Source: Anaerolineae bacterium
Lineage (GTDB): Bacteria > Chloroflexota > Anaerolineae > B4-G1
Direction of reading: 5' to 3'
Assembly (NCBI GenBank): GCA_030612585.1
Contig: JAUWNP010000042.1
Coordinates: 1 to 27,401 of the forward strand
Length of the DNA: 27,401 nucleotides
Below, piece after piece: positions 17,344 to 26,240 of the stretch (the stretch's first letter is position 1; each line of letters opens with the position of its first letter). Made by a program: the position numbers and the translations under genes. The notes beneath the pieces were generated by a model. It worked only from the letters and a program-made list of their open reading frames with translations. It was not told where the DNA came from and searched no databases.

Positions 17344-17373
17344 GCCCCGACCACAGCGGTTGGGGCGTTTTTG
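17344..17373 (+). terminator. Rho-independent terminator of the giant surface-protein gene
   Basis: GCCCCGACC (17344-17352) pairs with GGTTGGGGC (17358-17366) with one wobble around ACAGC, and is followed by GTTTTT. It is the second and stronger stop signal in the 3' region of the gene. Confidence 0.75.
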
Positions 17374-17799
17374 CGTTGGGTGGCTTGCGGCACTGGCGCA
17401 AAGGGTATTGACTTCTGGGCAGAATTCCACTGTACTGTAGTCACAATGCAATACAAAGCACCTCGCGACTCAGCACAGTCCGAGGCGTTGACCAGGACGG
17501 TGAGGGCTGCCCTGGTGCCAGAATTCTAGCACAGACCTGCACACCGTCAAGGTGTGGCGGCCGTTTTGGGGTGTGTGAGCGCGCAACCCTGCCAAGTTCG
17601 CTGAAGATTGATTGCTCTTTCCGGTCAACAAGGAGAGATCAGACCATGACTAATGGGAAGTTGGGCGGTGTGCGTGACATAGCCACGAGAACCATCCCAG
17701 CGTCCGGTGACAACAGCATCTCCGCCAACTCCCCCATATCCACCACAACGAATCAGGGATTGGGCGAGCCCCTCTTGAGCCTGAGTGCAGTTGTAGGTT

Positions 17800-19323
17800 C
17801 TACACCGCCCGCCTGGGCCGGTACTGAATCGCCTCCGCCAGATGCGCAGTCTCAATGCGCTCGCTCCCCGCCAGGTCCGCGATCGTGCGCGCCAGTTTCA
17901 GGATGCGGTGGAAGGCACGGGCACTCATCTGTAGTTGCTGCATCGCGGCCCGCACCAGCCCCCGGCCTGTCTCGTCCAACTGGCAGATCTTCCGCACCTC
18001 CCCTGGCCCCATATCGGCGTTGCACGAGAGCGGCGTGTCCGCGAAGCGCTTCCGCTGTACCTCCCGCGCCTGCTCCACCCGCGCCTGGATCGCCTCCGAT
18101 GGCTCCCCCAGTCGCTCGTCGGTCAATTTGTGATAGTCCACCCGTGGCACCTCGACGTGGATGTCAATGCGATCCAGGAGTGGCCCGGAGATGCGCTTCT
18201 GGTAGCGGCTGATCGTTGAGAGGCTGCAGGTGCACTCGCGCACCGGGTCGCCGTAGTAGCCGCAAGGACACGGGTTCATAGCAGTCACGAACATAAAATT
18301 GGCCGGGAACGTCAGCGTGCCGGTGGCGCGCGCAATAGACACCTTGTGATCCTCCAGCGGCTGCCGCAGCCCCTCTAGCGTACGCGTGCCGAATTCGGGC
18401 AGTTCGTCCAAGAAGAGCACTCCCCGGTGAGCCAGGCTGATCTCGCCAGGGCGCGGCCAGTGACCGCCGCCGACCAGCCCGGCCTGGCTGATGGTGTGGT
18501 GGGGTGCACGGAAGGGGCGGTGCCGGATGAGGGGTATATCGGGGGGCAACAACCCCGCGATGCTGTAGATCTTCGTCACCTCCAGCGCCTCCTCGACGGA
18601 CATCGTGGGCAGGATGGAGGGCATCGAGCGGGCCAGCAGTGTCTTGCCGGCCCCCGGTGGGCCGGTCATCAGGACGTTGTGGCCACCAGCAGCAGCCACC
18701 TCCAATGCCCGCTTGACATGCTCCTGCCCCTTGATCTCCGCGAAGTCCGCCGCGTACGACGGGGGCGGCAGCGAGGATGAGTCCAGGTCAGGCACGTAGG
18801 GCGAGATTGAGCGCAGCCCCTGCAGGTGGGCCGCCAGTTGGCCCAGATGCTCGACCGGGATGACCTCCAGCCCGTCAATCAGGGCCGCCTCGGGGGCATC
18901 GGTGGCGGGGACGAAGATGCGACGGATGGACTGCTGGTGGGCCAGCGCCGCGACGGGCAGGAGGCCGTTGACGTGGCGCACGGAACCATCGAGGGAGAGT
19001 TCGCCGATGAAGAGCGCGTCCTCGACCTCCTGGGGCCACACCTGTTCCGAGGCGATGAGCACTCCCACTGCGATGGGGAGGTCGTAAACCGGCCCTGCCT
19101 TGCGGATGTCGGCGGGGGCCAGGTTGACGGTGATGCGCTTGCCAGGAAAAACCATGCCAGAGTTTTTGACCGCGGCCCGCACCCGTTCGCTCGATTCTTT
19201 GACTGCGGCGTCGGGTAGGCCAACGATGACCAACGACGGCATCCCGCGGGAGGTATCCACCTCCACCTGGACGAGGACCCCTTCCAGACCAACCAGGGCA
19301 CAACTGGTGACTTTGGCGAGCAT
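17800..19323 (-). CDS. comM: YifB/ComM-family Mg-chelatase-like AAA+ ATPase (intact copy)
   Basis: 507 residues, the normal length of the family. It starts at the ATG at 19323-19321 with CAGGAG 7 bp upstream. Residues 1 to about 120 form the ChlI-like N-terminal domain (SRGMPSLVIVGLPDAAVKES, FPGKRITVNLAPADIRKAGP, YDLPIAVGVL). The AAA+ core has Walker A GPPGAGKT (221-228) and Walker B GVLFLDELPE (301-310). A Cys pair lies in NPCPCGYYGDP with a further pair in RECTCS, and a C-terminal Mg_chelatase_C helical region follows (SARAFHRILKLARTIADLAG). ComM proteins are hexameric helicases that promote branch migration during integration of transformed DNA. The gene stands alone, behind two promoter-like sites. 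A truncated second copy lies 7.5 kb away in the same orientation. Confidence 0.93.
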   Translation of the reverse strand: MLAKVTSCALVGLEGVLVQVEVDTSRGMPSLVIVGLPDAAVKESSERVRAAVKNSGMVFPGKRITVNLAPADIRKAGPVYDLPIAVGVLIASEQVWPQEVEDALFIGELSLDGSVRHVNGLLPVAALAHQQSIRRIFVPATDAPEAALIDGLEVIPVEHLGQLAAHLQGLRSISPYVPDLDSSSLPPPSYAADFAEIKGQEHVKRALEVAAAGGHNVLMTGPPGAGKTLLARSMPSILPTMSVEEALEVTKIYSIAGLLPPDIPLIRHRPFRAPHHTISQAGLVGGGHWPRPGEISLAHRGVLFLDELPEFGTRTLEGLRQPLEDHKVSIARATGTLTFPANFMFVTAMNPCPCGYYGDPVRECTCSLSTISRYQKRISGPLLDRIDIHVEVPRVDYHKLTDERLGEPSEAIQARVEQAREVQRKRFADTPLSCNADMGPGEVRKICQLDETGRGLVRAAMQQLQMSARAFHRILKLARTIADLAGSERIETAHLAEAIQYRPRRAV

Positions 19324-19392
19324 ACGCGGCTCCTGGGCATGATGTAGTTTGCATAGCAGACTGGAAAGCCTGCTCTACCTGCGCTGGGGACT

Positions 19393-19421
19393 AGTGTAGC
19401 ACAGAGGGCGAGTATGGGCAA
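19393..19421 (-). promoter_or_regulatory. Probable proximal comM promoter
   Basis: On the - strand: TTGCCC (19421-19416), a 17-bp spacer, TACACT (19398-19393), preceded by TGC as an extended -10. It sits about 70 bp upstream of the comM ATG. Confidence 0.5.
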
Positions 19422-19603
19422 GTGAAAGGCCCGCCATCATACCATGATGACCTTGATTTCTTCTAGAATGACGGCTCATACCACCCGCCCGGCGGTTGCG
19501 AGGGTAATGGCCCTGTTGACAGGGTCTCTTTCCTGTCTGCACGGTGGACCGGAAAGACTTCACGAGCTCGGTCGAGCCGTCTGCCCCACCCGCACGGGGG
19601 ACT

Positions 19604-19632
19604 AGTGTAGCACAAAGGGAAAGCAGGGATAA
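19604..19632 (-). promoter_or_regulatory. Second, repeated promoter-like site upstream of comM
   Basis: TGCTACACTAGTCCCC is repeated exactly 211 bp upstream of the proximal site, here with a weaker -35 (TATCCC). About 40 bp around each site are similar, so this is a small duplication. It lies just after the clpC terminator and would start a leader of about 270 nt for comM. Confidence 0.4.
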
Positions 19633-19640
19633 GTGGAATT

Positions 19641-19669
19641 AAAAAGCCGCCGGTCTGCACCGGCGGCTG
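19641..19669 (-). terminator. Rho-independent terminator of clpC
   Basis: On the - strand AGCCGCCGGT (19669-19660) pairs perfectly with ACCGGCGGCT (19655-19646) around GCAG, followed by TTTTAATT. It begins 28 bp after the clpC stop. Confidence 0.9.
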
Positions 19670-19696
19670 AGCATGTGTCAATCTTGTGCAAGCATA

Positions 19697-22174
19697 TCAG
19701 GCCGGAACTGGCTCCATAACAAGTTCCCTCGCCGTCTCTTCCGCCTGGCGGAGCCTGATCTCGCCTTCCTCGGCGTCTACCAGCACCGTATCTCCGGCCA
19801 CAAACTTGTGCGCCAGCATCGCGTCGGAAAGGGCATCCTCAATCCGGTTCTGGATGACCCGCCGCAACGGCCGCGCACCATACTCTTCGCTGTACCCCTC
19901 CTCGGCCAGCAGCGCCTTGGCCGCCTCCGTCACCTCCAGTCCCATGTTGTATTCCACCAGCCGCGCACTAACCTTGTCCAGTTCCAGGCCCACGATCTGG
20001 GCAATCTCATCCCGGCTGAGGACATGGAAGACGATGACGCTGTCCACCCGGTTGAGGAACTCGGGGCGGAAAACGCGCTTCAGTTCCCCCAGCAACTTCT
20101 TGCGCATCTCCTCGTAATTATGCCTGGCATCTGCCACCTCATCGTGGGGCATAACAAAGCCCAGGCCCGTCTCGCGCTTGATCATCTCCGCCCCAACGTT
20201 TGAGGTCATAATAACGATCGTGTTGCAGAAGTCCACCCCCCGCCCTCGGGCATCGGAGAGATTACCCTCTTCCATAATCTGCAGCAACGTGTTAAAAACC
20301 TCGGGATGCGCCTTCTCGACCTCATCGAAAACGATGATGGAGTAGGGATGACGGCGGATGGCTTCAGTGAGCTGTCCAGCATCCTCGTAGCCTACGTAGC
20401 CCGGCGGCGCTCCAACCAGCCGGGCCACCGTGTGCCGTTCCATAAACTCAGACATATCAAATTGCAGCAGTGTATCCTCGCTGCCGAACATAAACTCGGC
20501 CAGCGCCTTGGCCAGTTCCGTCTTGCCCACTCCGGTGGGGCCGAGGAAGATGAAGGAACCGATGGGCCGGCGGGGGTCCTTCAGCCCGGCCCGCGCCCGA
20601 CGTACCGCCTTGGCGACCGCCGAGATAGCCTCATCCTGGCCGACAATGCGCCCATGAAGTGCTTCTTCCATGTGCAGCAACCGCTCCGTCTCGCCACTGC
20701 GCAACTGGGTAAGCGGGATGCCCGTCCACATTGAGACCACTTCCGCTATGTCATCGGGACCGGCGACCACGCCGTTCCCGGCGTCCCAATCGGCACGCAA
20801 GGTCTCCAGCCGCTCCTGTAATTCGATCTCCTGGTCCCGCAGCGCGTCGGCCTCCACGTAACGGTGTTCCTCAATGGCTTTCTCTTTGGCCCGCTGCACA
20901 GTTTTCAGCTTGGGGAACGTCTCCCGCAGGCTTCTGGCGTGGGGAGCCTTGTACATCCGCACGCGGGAGGCGGCCTCATCTATCAGATCAATGGCCTTAT
21001 CCGGGAGATAACGGCCGGAGATGTAGCGAGCAGAAAGGCGAGCCGCAGCCTCCAACGCCTCATCGCTGATGCGCAGGTGATGGTGTTGCTCATAGGCTGA
21101 TCGGACGCCGTGCAAAATCTCGATCGTCTCCTCGACCGAAGGCTCTTCAACCGTAATGGATTGGAAGCGCCGTTCCAACGCCGCGTCCGATTCGATGTAC
21201 CTGCGGTACTCCTCCAAGGTGGTCGCGCCGATGCACTGTAATTCGCCCCGGGCGAGGGCCGGCTTGAGGATGTTAGCCGCGTCCACCGAAGAGCCGGCCG
21301 ACCCGGCTCCGACCAGCATGTGCACCTCGTCTATGAACAGGATGCTGTCACTGTTTTTGATTTCGGCGATGACTCTCTTGAGACGCTCCTCAAACTGCCC
21401 CCGGTACATCGTCCCGGCAACTAATGAGCCGACGTCAAGTTGTAATACGCGCTTATCCAGCAGCGGCCCGGGAATCTCACCGGCGGCGATGCGTTGTGCC
21501 AGTCCCTCAACGATGGCTGTCTTGCCCACGCCGGGTTCGCCGATGAGCGCTGGGTTGTTTTTCGTCCGCCGAGCCAGAATTTGGATCACGCGCTCAATCT
21601 CCTGCTCCCGGCCAATGACCGGATCCAGTTTGTTCTGTTCGGCCAGGGCGGTCAGGTCAATTGCCAATTTGTCTACCAGTGGCATTCTGGCAGATTTGCG
21701 CCGTTGCTTTCCGGCGAAGACTGGTTGTCGCTGCAACATCCGGTTAGTATAGCGGCGGACCTGCTCGCCCTTGACGCCCAGGTGACCAAGTACCTCCACG
21801 GCGGTGCCATCACCCTGACGGATCAGCCCAAGCAAGAGATGGTGTGTATCTATCTTAGTATCGCCTCGGCGGCGGACCTCGTCCCCCGCCAGTTCGATCA
21901 CCCTTTTGGTGCGGGGCGTAAGGTCAAGTTCTGCACTGATCAAGGGGGGGCGTCGTCGCATAGGGCTGAGTCGCTCGACCCAGTGCTGCACATCGCCAGA
22001 TTGCAACCCCATCTCGCGCAGCACACGGCTAGCGACCCCTTGCTCTTCGCGCAAAAGTCCCAACAAGAGATGCTCGGTGCCAATCCGCGCGTGATGCATG
22101 CGCTTAGCCTCCTGCTGGGCTAACTTGAGCACTTGTCGGGCCTCATTAGTGAAGAATCTAATCAGCTTGTCCAT
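19697..22174 (-). CDS. clpC: ATP-dependent Clp protease ATP-binding subunit ClpC
   Basis: 825 residues, typical for ClpC. Two Clp_N repeats (about 1-145) contain [13 protein letters not shown] and [13 protein letters not shown]. The first AAA+ module has Walker A GEPGVGKT (212-219) and Walker [11 protein letters not shown] middle domain with coiled-coil/UVR character (about 400-450, [20 protein letters not shown]) fits ClpC rather than ClpA. The second AAA+ module has Walker [10 protein letters not shown] (about 545-552) and [21 protein letters not shown] supplies the LGF tripeptide of the ClpP-docking loop, so it should unfold substrates for ClpP; no clpP is in the window. Its start lies 27 bp after the S1-domain gene, so the two form an operon; the ribosome site is weak. 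A strong hairpin terminator follows. Confidence 0.96.
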   Translation of the reverse strand: MDKLIRFFTNEARQVLKLAQQEAKRMHHARIGTEHLLLGLLREEQGVASRVLREMGLQSGDVQHWVERLSPMRRRPPLISAELDLTPRTKRVIELAGDEVRRRGDTKIDTHHLLLGLIRQGDGTAVEVLGHLGVKGEQVRRYTNRMLQRQPVFAGKQRRKSARMPLVDKLAIDLTALAEQNKLDPVIGREQEIERVIQILARRTKNNPALIGEPGVGKTAIVEGLAQRIAAGEIPGPLLDKRVLQLDVGSLVAGTMYRGQFEERLKRVIAEIKNSDSILFIDEVHMLVGAGSAGSSVDAANILKPALARGELQCIGATTLEEYRRYIESDAALERRFQSITVEEPSVEETIEILHGVRSAYEQHHHLRISDEALEAAARLSARYISGRYLPDKAIDLIDEAASRVRMYKAPHARSLRETFPKLKTVQRAKEKAIEEHRYVEADALRDQEIELQERLETLRADWDAGNGVVAGPDDIAEVVSMWTGIPLTQLRSGETERLLHMEEALHGRIVGQDEAISAVAKAVRRARAGLKDPRRPIGSFIFLGPTGVGKTELAKALAEFMFGSEDTLLQFDMSEFMERHTVARLVGAPPGYVGYEDAGQLTEAIRRHPYSIIVFDEVEKAHPEVFNTLLQIMEEGNLSDARGRGVDFCNTIVIMTSNVGAEMIKRETGLGFVMPHDEVADARHNYEEMRKKLLGELKRVFRPEFLNRVDSVIVFHVLSRDEIAQIVGLELDKVSARLVEYNMGLEVTEAAKALLAEEGYSEEYGARPLRRVIQNRIEDALSDAMLAHKFVAGDTVLVDAEEGEIRLRQAEETARELVMEPVPA

Positions 22175-22201
22175 AGCACCGCTCGCCTCATTCCCTGCCG
22201 T

Positions 22202-23488
22202 CTACAGCACGTCTCTTCCCCCGGCATTCTCTGAAGGCTCCATAGCCTCAGAGAGCGCGACCGAGAGCGAACTTTCGGATTCGGCCTGCTCGGCCACGAG
22301 TGCTGCCTTCCAATCCTGATCCAGTGCTTCCCCATCAGCGACCTGCTTGAAACTCAGCGCCATGCGGTGGCGCGTCCCATCCACGCCGATCACGCGCAGC
22401 ATGACAACCTGGCCAACCTGGACTACATCGCTGGGGTGAATGACGGGGCCATAGTCCAGTTCTGAGACGTGAATCAGCCCCTCAATGGCCTCGTCGCCAA
22501 CGATGCTGGCAAAGGCTCCCCACTTGGTGAGGCGCGTGATGACTCCTTCGATCAACTGTCCCTCCTGATAGCGCTCTTCGATAGAGACCCAAGGATCAGG
22601 CTGCAAGCGCTTGAGGCTCAGGGCCACCCGCTGACGTTCTCGATCTACCCCTAGCACGTAGACTTCGATCTCCTGCCCCACCTCCACTACCTCACTCGGA
22701 TGCGCGACTCGCTTCCAGGAAAGTTCGGACAGGTGCACCAGCCCATCTACCCCACCCAGATCAATAAAAGCGCCGAAGTCGGCCAGATTGATGACGCGAC
22801 CTCGACACACATCCCCTTCAGTTAATTCGTTCAGCAGGCTCTCGCGCTGGCTTTTACGCTGATCGCGTACGGCGGCCCGTTCGGAGAGAATCAACCGGTT
22901 GCGCTTCTGATCAACCTCGATAACCTTCAGATTGAGAGTCTCGCCGATCAGCGCTGCCCAACGATCCTCGCCACCTGAACCAGCGGCTGACTGACTGGCA
23001 GCGCGCACGAGGGCTAACTGTGAACCTGGCACAAAGCCACGCACTTTGCCTACGTGTACGATCACACCACCCTTGTTGCAGCCGATGATCTGGCTCTCGA
23101 TGATGTCCTGGCTTTCGAGGAGGCGCTGCGCTTCAATCCAGTCACGTGCTATCTCGGCGCGAGAGAGTGAGAGAATGATGTTGCCGTTGACATCCTCCGG
23201 GTTAGCGATGTAGACCCATATTTCATCGCCCACGTGAATGTCATCCCGTCCGACAAGCGACATTCTCTCCAGGTCATGCCCTGGCACAATACCCTCACAC
23301 TTGGCACCGATGTCTACGATAATCTCACTTGGGCTGACACGGACGACTGTCCCTGAAACAATCTGTCCGCGCTTCAGATGCCCGCCAGAAAGATACTGGT
23401 CAAGCATCTGTGCCATTGGATTCACTTCCTGGTTGGCAAAAGGCTCCGTCACTTCTTCCTCATTGGGCATAATCCGTTCAGTGGGCAT
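22202..23488 (-). CDS. rpsA: S1 RNA-binding domain protein (ribosomal protein bS1-like)
   Basis: 428 residues from the ATG at 23488-23486, chosen because GGGGAG lies just upstream and the longer TTG frame would overlap the promoter. Four S1 (OB-fold) domains can be placed at about 39-111, 125-205, 226-294 and 309-382. The last two are the most canonical ([47 protein letters not shown], shown here only in part). Four-domain bS1 proteins are usual in many Gram-positive-like phyla and assist mRNA binding to the 30S subunit; a more general RNA-binding regulator (YpfD-like) is the alternative. The N-terminus is acidic ([10 protein letters not shown]). The gene is first in an operon with clpC. Confidence 0.88.
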   Translation of the reverse strand: MPTERIMPNEEEVTEPFANQEVNPMAQMLDQYLSGGHLKRGQIVSGTVVRVSPSEIIVDIGAKCEGIVPGHDLERMSLVGRDDIHVGDEIWVYIANPEDVNGNIILSLSRAEIARDWIEAQRLLESQDIIESQIIGCNKGGVIVHVGKVRGFVPGSQLALVRAASQSAAGSGGEDRWAALIGETLNLKVIEVDQKRNRLILSERAAVRDQRKSQRESLLNELTEGDVCRGRVINLADFGAFIDLGGVDGLVHLSELSWKRVAHPSEVVEVGQEIEVYVLGVDRERQRVALSLKRLQPDPWVSIEERYQEGQLIEGVITRLTKWGAFASIVGDEAIEGLIHVSELDYGPVIHPSDVVQVGQVVMLRVIGVDGTRHRMALSFKQVADGEALDQDWKAALVAEQAESESSLSVALSEAMEPSENAGGRDVL

Positions 23489-23519
23489 ATTGTCCGCTCC
23501 CCCCGCGTAGCATGTTATA

Positions 23520-23548
23520 ATTATAGGCTGTTTAGCGATAAACCGCAA
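23520..23548 (-). promoter_or_regulatory. Promoter of the rpsA-clpC operon
   Basis: On the - strand: TTGCGG (23548-23543), a 17-bp spacer, TATAAT (23525-23520, 6/6). The rpsA ATG is about 30 bp downstream of the -10. Confidence 0.65.
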
Positions 23549-23699
23549 GCGAGCGATGCGAGATCACCAGACCGTCGCTCTCAGCCCCCGGGATCAACCG
23601 CCCTTTGTGCTCTCCATCACAGGCCCCGCCAAGGGAGGGCATTGTGAGTCATTCTACTCCCAGACAGCCAGGGGAATCAAGGCAGGTTTTCCAGTAGAC

Positions 23700-23727
23700 T
23701 TGCGCGCCCCGGAACCTATGGTATAAT
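23700..23727 (+). promoter_or_regulatory. Promoter of tRNA-Gly
   Basis: TTGCGC (23700-23705), a 16-bp spacer ending TGG, and a perfect TATAAT (23722-23727) form an extended -10 promoter. The tRNA begins 11 bp after the hexamer. Confidence 0.75.
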
Positions 23728-23738
23728 ATTATCCTTCA

Positions 23739-23811
23739 GCGGGCGTGGTTCAGTTGGTAGAACATCTCCTTGCCAAGGAGAAGGTCACGGGTTCGATCCC
23801 CGTCGCCCGCT
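23739..23811 (+). tRNA. tRNA-Gly (anticodon GCC)
   Basis: A full cloverleaf can be drawn. The acceptor stem pairs GCGGGCG with CGCCCGC, the D-arm is GTTC...GAAC with GTTGGTAG in the loop, and the anticodon stem TCTCC/GGAGA holds loop TTGCCAA with anticodon GCC at 23772-23774. The T-arm is ACGGG-TTCGATC-CCCGT. The discriminator is T and the 3' CCA is not encoded. Length 73 nt. It has its own promoter and terminator. Confidence 0.97.
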
Positions 23812-23831
23812 CTGTTTTAGGTGTATTGTGA

Positions 23832-23879
23832 CCGAGAGGCGAAACTGGGATGTGTGGTTCCTTCGCCTCTTGGTTTTTT
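23832..23879 (+). terminator. Rho-independent terminator after tRNA-Gly
   Basis: CCGAGAGGCGAA (23832-23843) pairs with TTCGCCTCTTGG (23862-23873) with one wobble, followed by six T residues (23874-23879). Confidence 0.85.
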
Positions 23880-23895
23880 CTTTCCCTGTAGGAAA

Positions 23896-23914
23896 CCCCC
23901 GCCTGAGGCGGGGG
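23896..23914. repeat. Compact GC-rich palindrome
   Basis: CCCCCGCC and GGCGGGGG form a perfect 8-bp stem with a TGA loop. No T-tract follows, so it is not a clear terminator. It looks like the small dispersed palindromes often found between genes. Confidence 0.6.
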
Positions 23915-23997
23915 TCAGGTCACCTCTGCACCAAGTCCTCCAAAGTTCCGAACTACACCTCTCCCGGCTCGGCTGCGCTAGCGCGTGGTGGTAGATG

Positions 23998-24006
23998 TGG
24001 TATAAT
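23998..24006 (+). promoter_or_regulatory. Perfect extended -10 site in the region upstream of the LysM gene
   Basis: TGGTATAAT is a full match to the extended -10. No -35 is evident. A transcript would run about 270 nt through the 30-bp repeat array to the LysM lipoprotein gene; no gene with a good ribosome site begins sooner. Confidence 0.45.
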
Positions 24007-24159
24007 CAGGCACACTGAACACAATCTGCGGAATGAGTGGAGCCCGGTCACACCAATGAGTACTCCTGCGAGGACGTTATGCGGAAAACGTGAGATAAGC
24101 CTCCCGTTGATGTCTGATCACGTTCTACGTTTCACGCCAAGTCAGCCAGGGTGCGTTGA

Positions 24160-24251
24160 TGATACTTTCTCCAGTTTTCACGTGCATTTTGATACTTTCT
24201 CCCGGTTCTTGCGTGCATTTTGATACTTTCTCCCGGTTTCCACGTGCATTT
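24160..24251. repeat. Triple 30-31 bp tandem repeat
   Basis: Three imperfect units start at 24160, 24190 and 24221, each opening TGATACTTTCTCC and closing ACGTGCATTT or GCGTGCATTT. A fragment before the first (GTGCGTTGA) may be a decayed fourth unit. The array abuts the -10 of the LysM gene. It could be a protein-binding array or the end of a lost insertion sequence with multiple terminal repeats; I cannot decide. Confidence 0.85.
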
Positions 24252-24259
24252 GGTATAAC
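24251..24259 (+). promoter_or_regulatory. Probable proximal promoter of the LysM lipoprotein gene
   Basis: TGGTATAAC is an extended -10 lying 21 bp upstream of the GTG start, immediately after the last repeat unit. The -35 region is occupied by the repeat and shows no consensus. Confidence 0.5.
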
Positions 24260-24280
24260 CGTTGTGTTGGAGTACGGCAG

Positions 24281-25273
24281 GTGAAAAAGACGGTCCTCGG
24301 CGCTTTTCTGGCAGCGACACTGATGGCACTGGCGGCCTGTGGCCAGGTGATCACCCCACAGCCGACCATTGTTACGCCGCTCGTGAGCACGTCAACTCCT
24401 CCTGCGCCTACGCCTACACTCCGCCTAACCGCTACGGCACCACTCCTCCCGCCGGTTGCCACAGCGACACCAACCATCATCCCCACGCCGATCGTCCACG
24501 TTGTCCAGGAAGGAGAGACACTGCTGAGCATCGCCTACGAATACGGGGTGAGCCTGCCATCGCTCCAGGCGGCCAACGGCATTGAGAATCCGCTGTTGCT
24601 GCAGATCGGCCAAGAACTCACCATCCCCGTCGGTGAGGAAGTGACCGAAACCACACCCGGCCTGCTGCTGCCCACCCCTACACCGCTGCCCTTTGATGTA
24701 CAGGGCGTCGCCTTCTACGAGACGCCCGTCGGAAGCCTGGAATGTCTGGGCGAGATAGTCAACACTACTGCTTTCACCTTGACCAACGTGCTGGTGCGTG
24801 TCACGCTCTACGACGACGCGGGAACGGCACTGGCGACGGGAGACGCGTTTACAGCGGCGGACCTTATCCCACCTGACAGCCGCTCTCCATTCTGCATCCT
24901 GTTTACGGCCCCACCCTCAGCCTGGGCCAGCCCACAGGTGACGGTTATTCGCGGCGAGGCAGCCGGAGCGATGGCTGCATCCTACGTGCCGGTGGCTTTG
25001 ACCGAGGTGGAGGGCCTGCCCTCCGGCTCGCAATTCCAGGCGAGTGGAGTGGCGCAGAACACCAGCGCGGAGCAGGCCGCTGGCAACGTGAGAGTCATCG
25101 TGACCACCTACGACGCTCAAGGGTTGGTCACAGGGTTTCGCCAGGGGAAAGTGGACATAGAAGGCACACTCGCACCTGGCGCAACGGCCCCGTTCAGTTT
25201 GCTATTCAACTTTCACGGTGACGTTCCCGCTGATTTTAACGTCGTCGCGCTGGGTCGCGTCCCGGCTGATTAA
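24281..25273 (+). CDS. LysM-domain lipoprotein
   Basis: 330 residues from a GTG start with GGAG at 24269-24272. The N-terminus MKKTVLGAFLAATLMALAAC is a lipoprotein signal peptide with lipobox LAAC, so the mature protein should be lipid-anchored at C20. A Thr/Pro-rich linker (about 25-68) leads to one LysM domain at about 74-118 (VVQEGETLLSIAYEYGVS, then LQIGQELTIP), which binds peptidoglycan-type glycans. The remainder contains two similar beta-sandwich segments (GSLECLGEIVNTTAFTLTNV; FQASGVAQNTSAEQAAGNV) of the FxLYD type found in extracytoplasmic proteins. A PlsC-type gene follows after 18 bp and is probably co-transcribed. The role is likely cell-envelope attachment or sensing; the precise function is unknown. 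Confidence 0.88.
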   Translation: MKKTVLGAFLAATLMALAACGQVITPQPTIVTPLVSTSTPPAPTPTLRLTATAPLLPPVATATPTIIPTPIVHVVQEGETLLSIAYEYGVSLPSLQAANGIENPLLLQIGQELTIPVGEEVTETTPGLLLPTPTPLPFDVQGVAFYETPVGSLECLGEIVNTTAFTLTNVLVRVTLYDDAGTALATGDAFTAADLIPPDSRSPFCILFTAPPSAWASPQVTVIRGEAAGAMAASYVPVALTEVEGLPSGSQFQASGVAQNTSAEQAAGNVRVIVTTYDAQGLVTGFRQGKVDIEGTLAPGATAPFSLLFNFHGDVPADFNVVALGRVPAD

Positions 25274-25291
25274 TCCATCGAGAGGGCAGCC

Positions 25292-25927
25292 TTGGCTCAG
25301 CGCATTTTACGCGCCATCGTCAACGTTCTCCTCGGCCTGATCTCCCATCGGGAGTACGTCGGGCTGGAGAACATCCCTGCCGAGCCACCGTATATCATAG
25401 TGATCAACCATCTGGCCGCCTTCGATGCCCCGTTGCTGCTGGCCGTATGCCCGCACACGATCCGCGCCTTCGCCGCGGCCAAGCACAAGCGCAATCCGCT
25501 CTACGCTTTAGTACTGATAATGGCGGGCTCCATCTGGGTGCGGCGGGGTGAAGTGGACCGCAAGGCGCTGCGGGAGGCGTTGAACGTGCTGAAGCGCGGG
25601 GAGGCGCTGGGGATGGCCCCGGAGGGTACCCGCGCCCGCGGCCCCTACGCGCTACAGAAGGGGAAGACCGGCCCAGCCTACCTGGCCACCCGCGCCGGCG
25701 GCGTGCCACTCGTGCCAGTGGGGCTGACCGGCACCGAACAGATCAAGAGCAATCTGCCCCGGCTGCGCCGCACCCACATCCGCATCGTTGTCGGCAAGCC
25801 CTTCCGTCTACCCGAAAGCGGCCGGGTACGGGGCCAGAAGTTGCGCGAGTACACCGGCCTCATCATGCACCGCATCGCTGAACTGCTGCCAGAGGAATAC
25901 CGGGGGGTGTATGGGGAGAGTGTATGA
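25292..25927 (+). CDS. plsC: 1-acyl-sn-glycerol-3-phosphate acyltransferase (PlsC family)
   Basis: 211 residues from a TTG start with GAGAGGG just upstream. It carries the acyltransferase motif NHLAAFD (HX4D, H40-D45), the glycerophosphate-binding motif PEGTR (residues 110-114), and VPLVPVGLTG as the later block. Enzymes with this set transfer an acyl group to lysophosphatidate to give phosphatidate at the inner face of the membrane. The N-terminal helix (ILRAIVNVLLGLI) would associate with the membrane. Other lysophospholipid acyltransferases share these motifs, so the exact acceptor is not proven. It lies 18 bp downstream of the LysM lipoprotein gene in an apparent operon. Confidence 0.92.
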   Translation: MAQRILRAIVNVLLGLISHREYVGLENIPAEPPYIIVINHLAAFDAPLLLAVCPHTIRAFAAAKHKRNPLYALVLIMAGSIWVRRGEVDRKALREALNVLKRGEALGMAPEGTRARGPYALQKGKTGPAYLATRAGGVPLVPVGLTGTEQIKSNLPRLRRTHIRIVVGKPFRLPESGRVRGQKLREYTGLIMHRIAELLPEEYRGVYGESV

Positions 25928-26056
25928 GCATTGACCATGTCGGCCATGGCTGGCTGCATGGTGCTGACCTTCGTCATGCCCGATTTAATGCAGACGTTGG
26001 CCCGCTTCGACTGAGACCCTTCAGCCCTGACCACCAGGCCCAGGTTAATCAAGACT

Positions 26057-26123
26057 GGGATGCGCGCAGATTTTCGCAGATAAGAGCAAGAAATCAGCGC
26101 GGATCTGCATAAACCTGCATCCC
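26057..26123. repeat. Imperfect 67-bp palindromic element
   Basis: The outer arms GGGATGC (26057-26063) and GCATCCC (26117-26123) are inverted, with partly complementary CGCAGAT/ATCTGC segments inside. It resembles short non-coding palindromes rich in 'GCAGAT' that are dispersed in some environmental genomes; the family assignment is from memory and unproven. The rest of 25928-26166 shows nothing recognisable. Confidence 0.5.
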
Positions 26124-26166
26124 AAACTCTGATACGTTCAGCAACCCATTTCAGTCGCTCAACCCA

Positions 26167-26240
26167 ATTTCGACCGCTCGGCCGGAAAGTGCAGACTTCC
26201 GGCCGAGTTTTTGCTATTATGACGATGACTGTCGGGAATG
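26167..26240 (+). repeat. Hairpin/promoter-like repeat element, copy 1
   Basis: CTCGGCCGGAA (26177-26187) and TTCCGGCCGAG (26197-26207) form an 11-bp stem followed by TTTTT, a terminator shape. The same stretch then gives TGCTATTAT, an extended -10. A second copy with few differences lies at 26740-26812. Confidence 0.8.

Larger units (their letters stand above)
17180..17799. other. 620-bp intergenic region between the giant gene and comM
   Basis: It holds the two hairpins described separately and a promoter-like TTGACT-17 bp-TGTACT at 17408-17436 on the + strand with no clear gene behind it. An ATG at 17646 has AAGGAGA about 10 bp upstream, but its frame runs into the antisense of the comM gene and its composition is not protein-like. 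I see no credible gene. Confidence 0.6.

Noticed and set aside
17571..18212. 213-codon + strand frame next to comM
   Set aside because: Most of it is antisense to comM; the part outside has no recognisable protein character despite an AAGGAGA near 17630.
19463..19600. T-box riboswitch in the comM leader
   Set aside because: Only a GGGTGGTA segment is seen; the usual ACCGCG continuation, a specifier stem and a terminator/antiterminator pair are not evident.
23828..24223. 131-codon + strand frame after tRNA-Gly
   Set aside because: It crosses a terminator hairpin, a palindrome and the 30-bp repeat array, and has no ribosome site.
25924..26112. 62-codon frame overlapping the plsC stop by ATGA
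   Set aside because: The overlap is tempting, but the translation is His/Arg-rich, resembles no protein and runs into the palindromic element.
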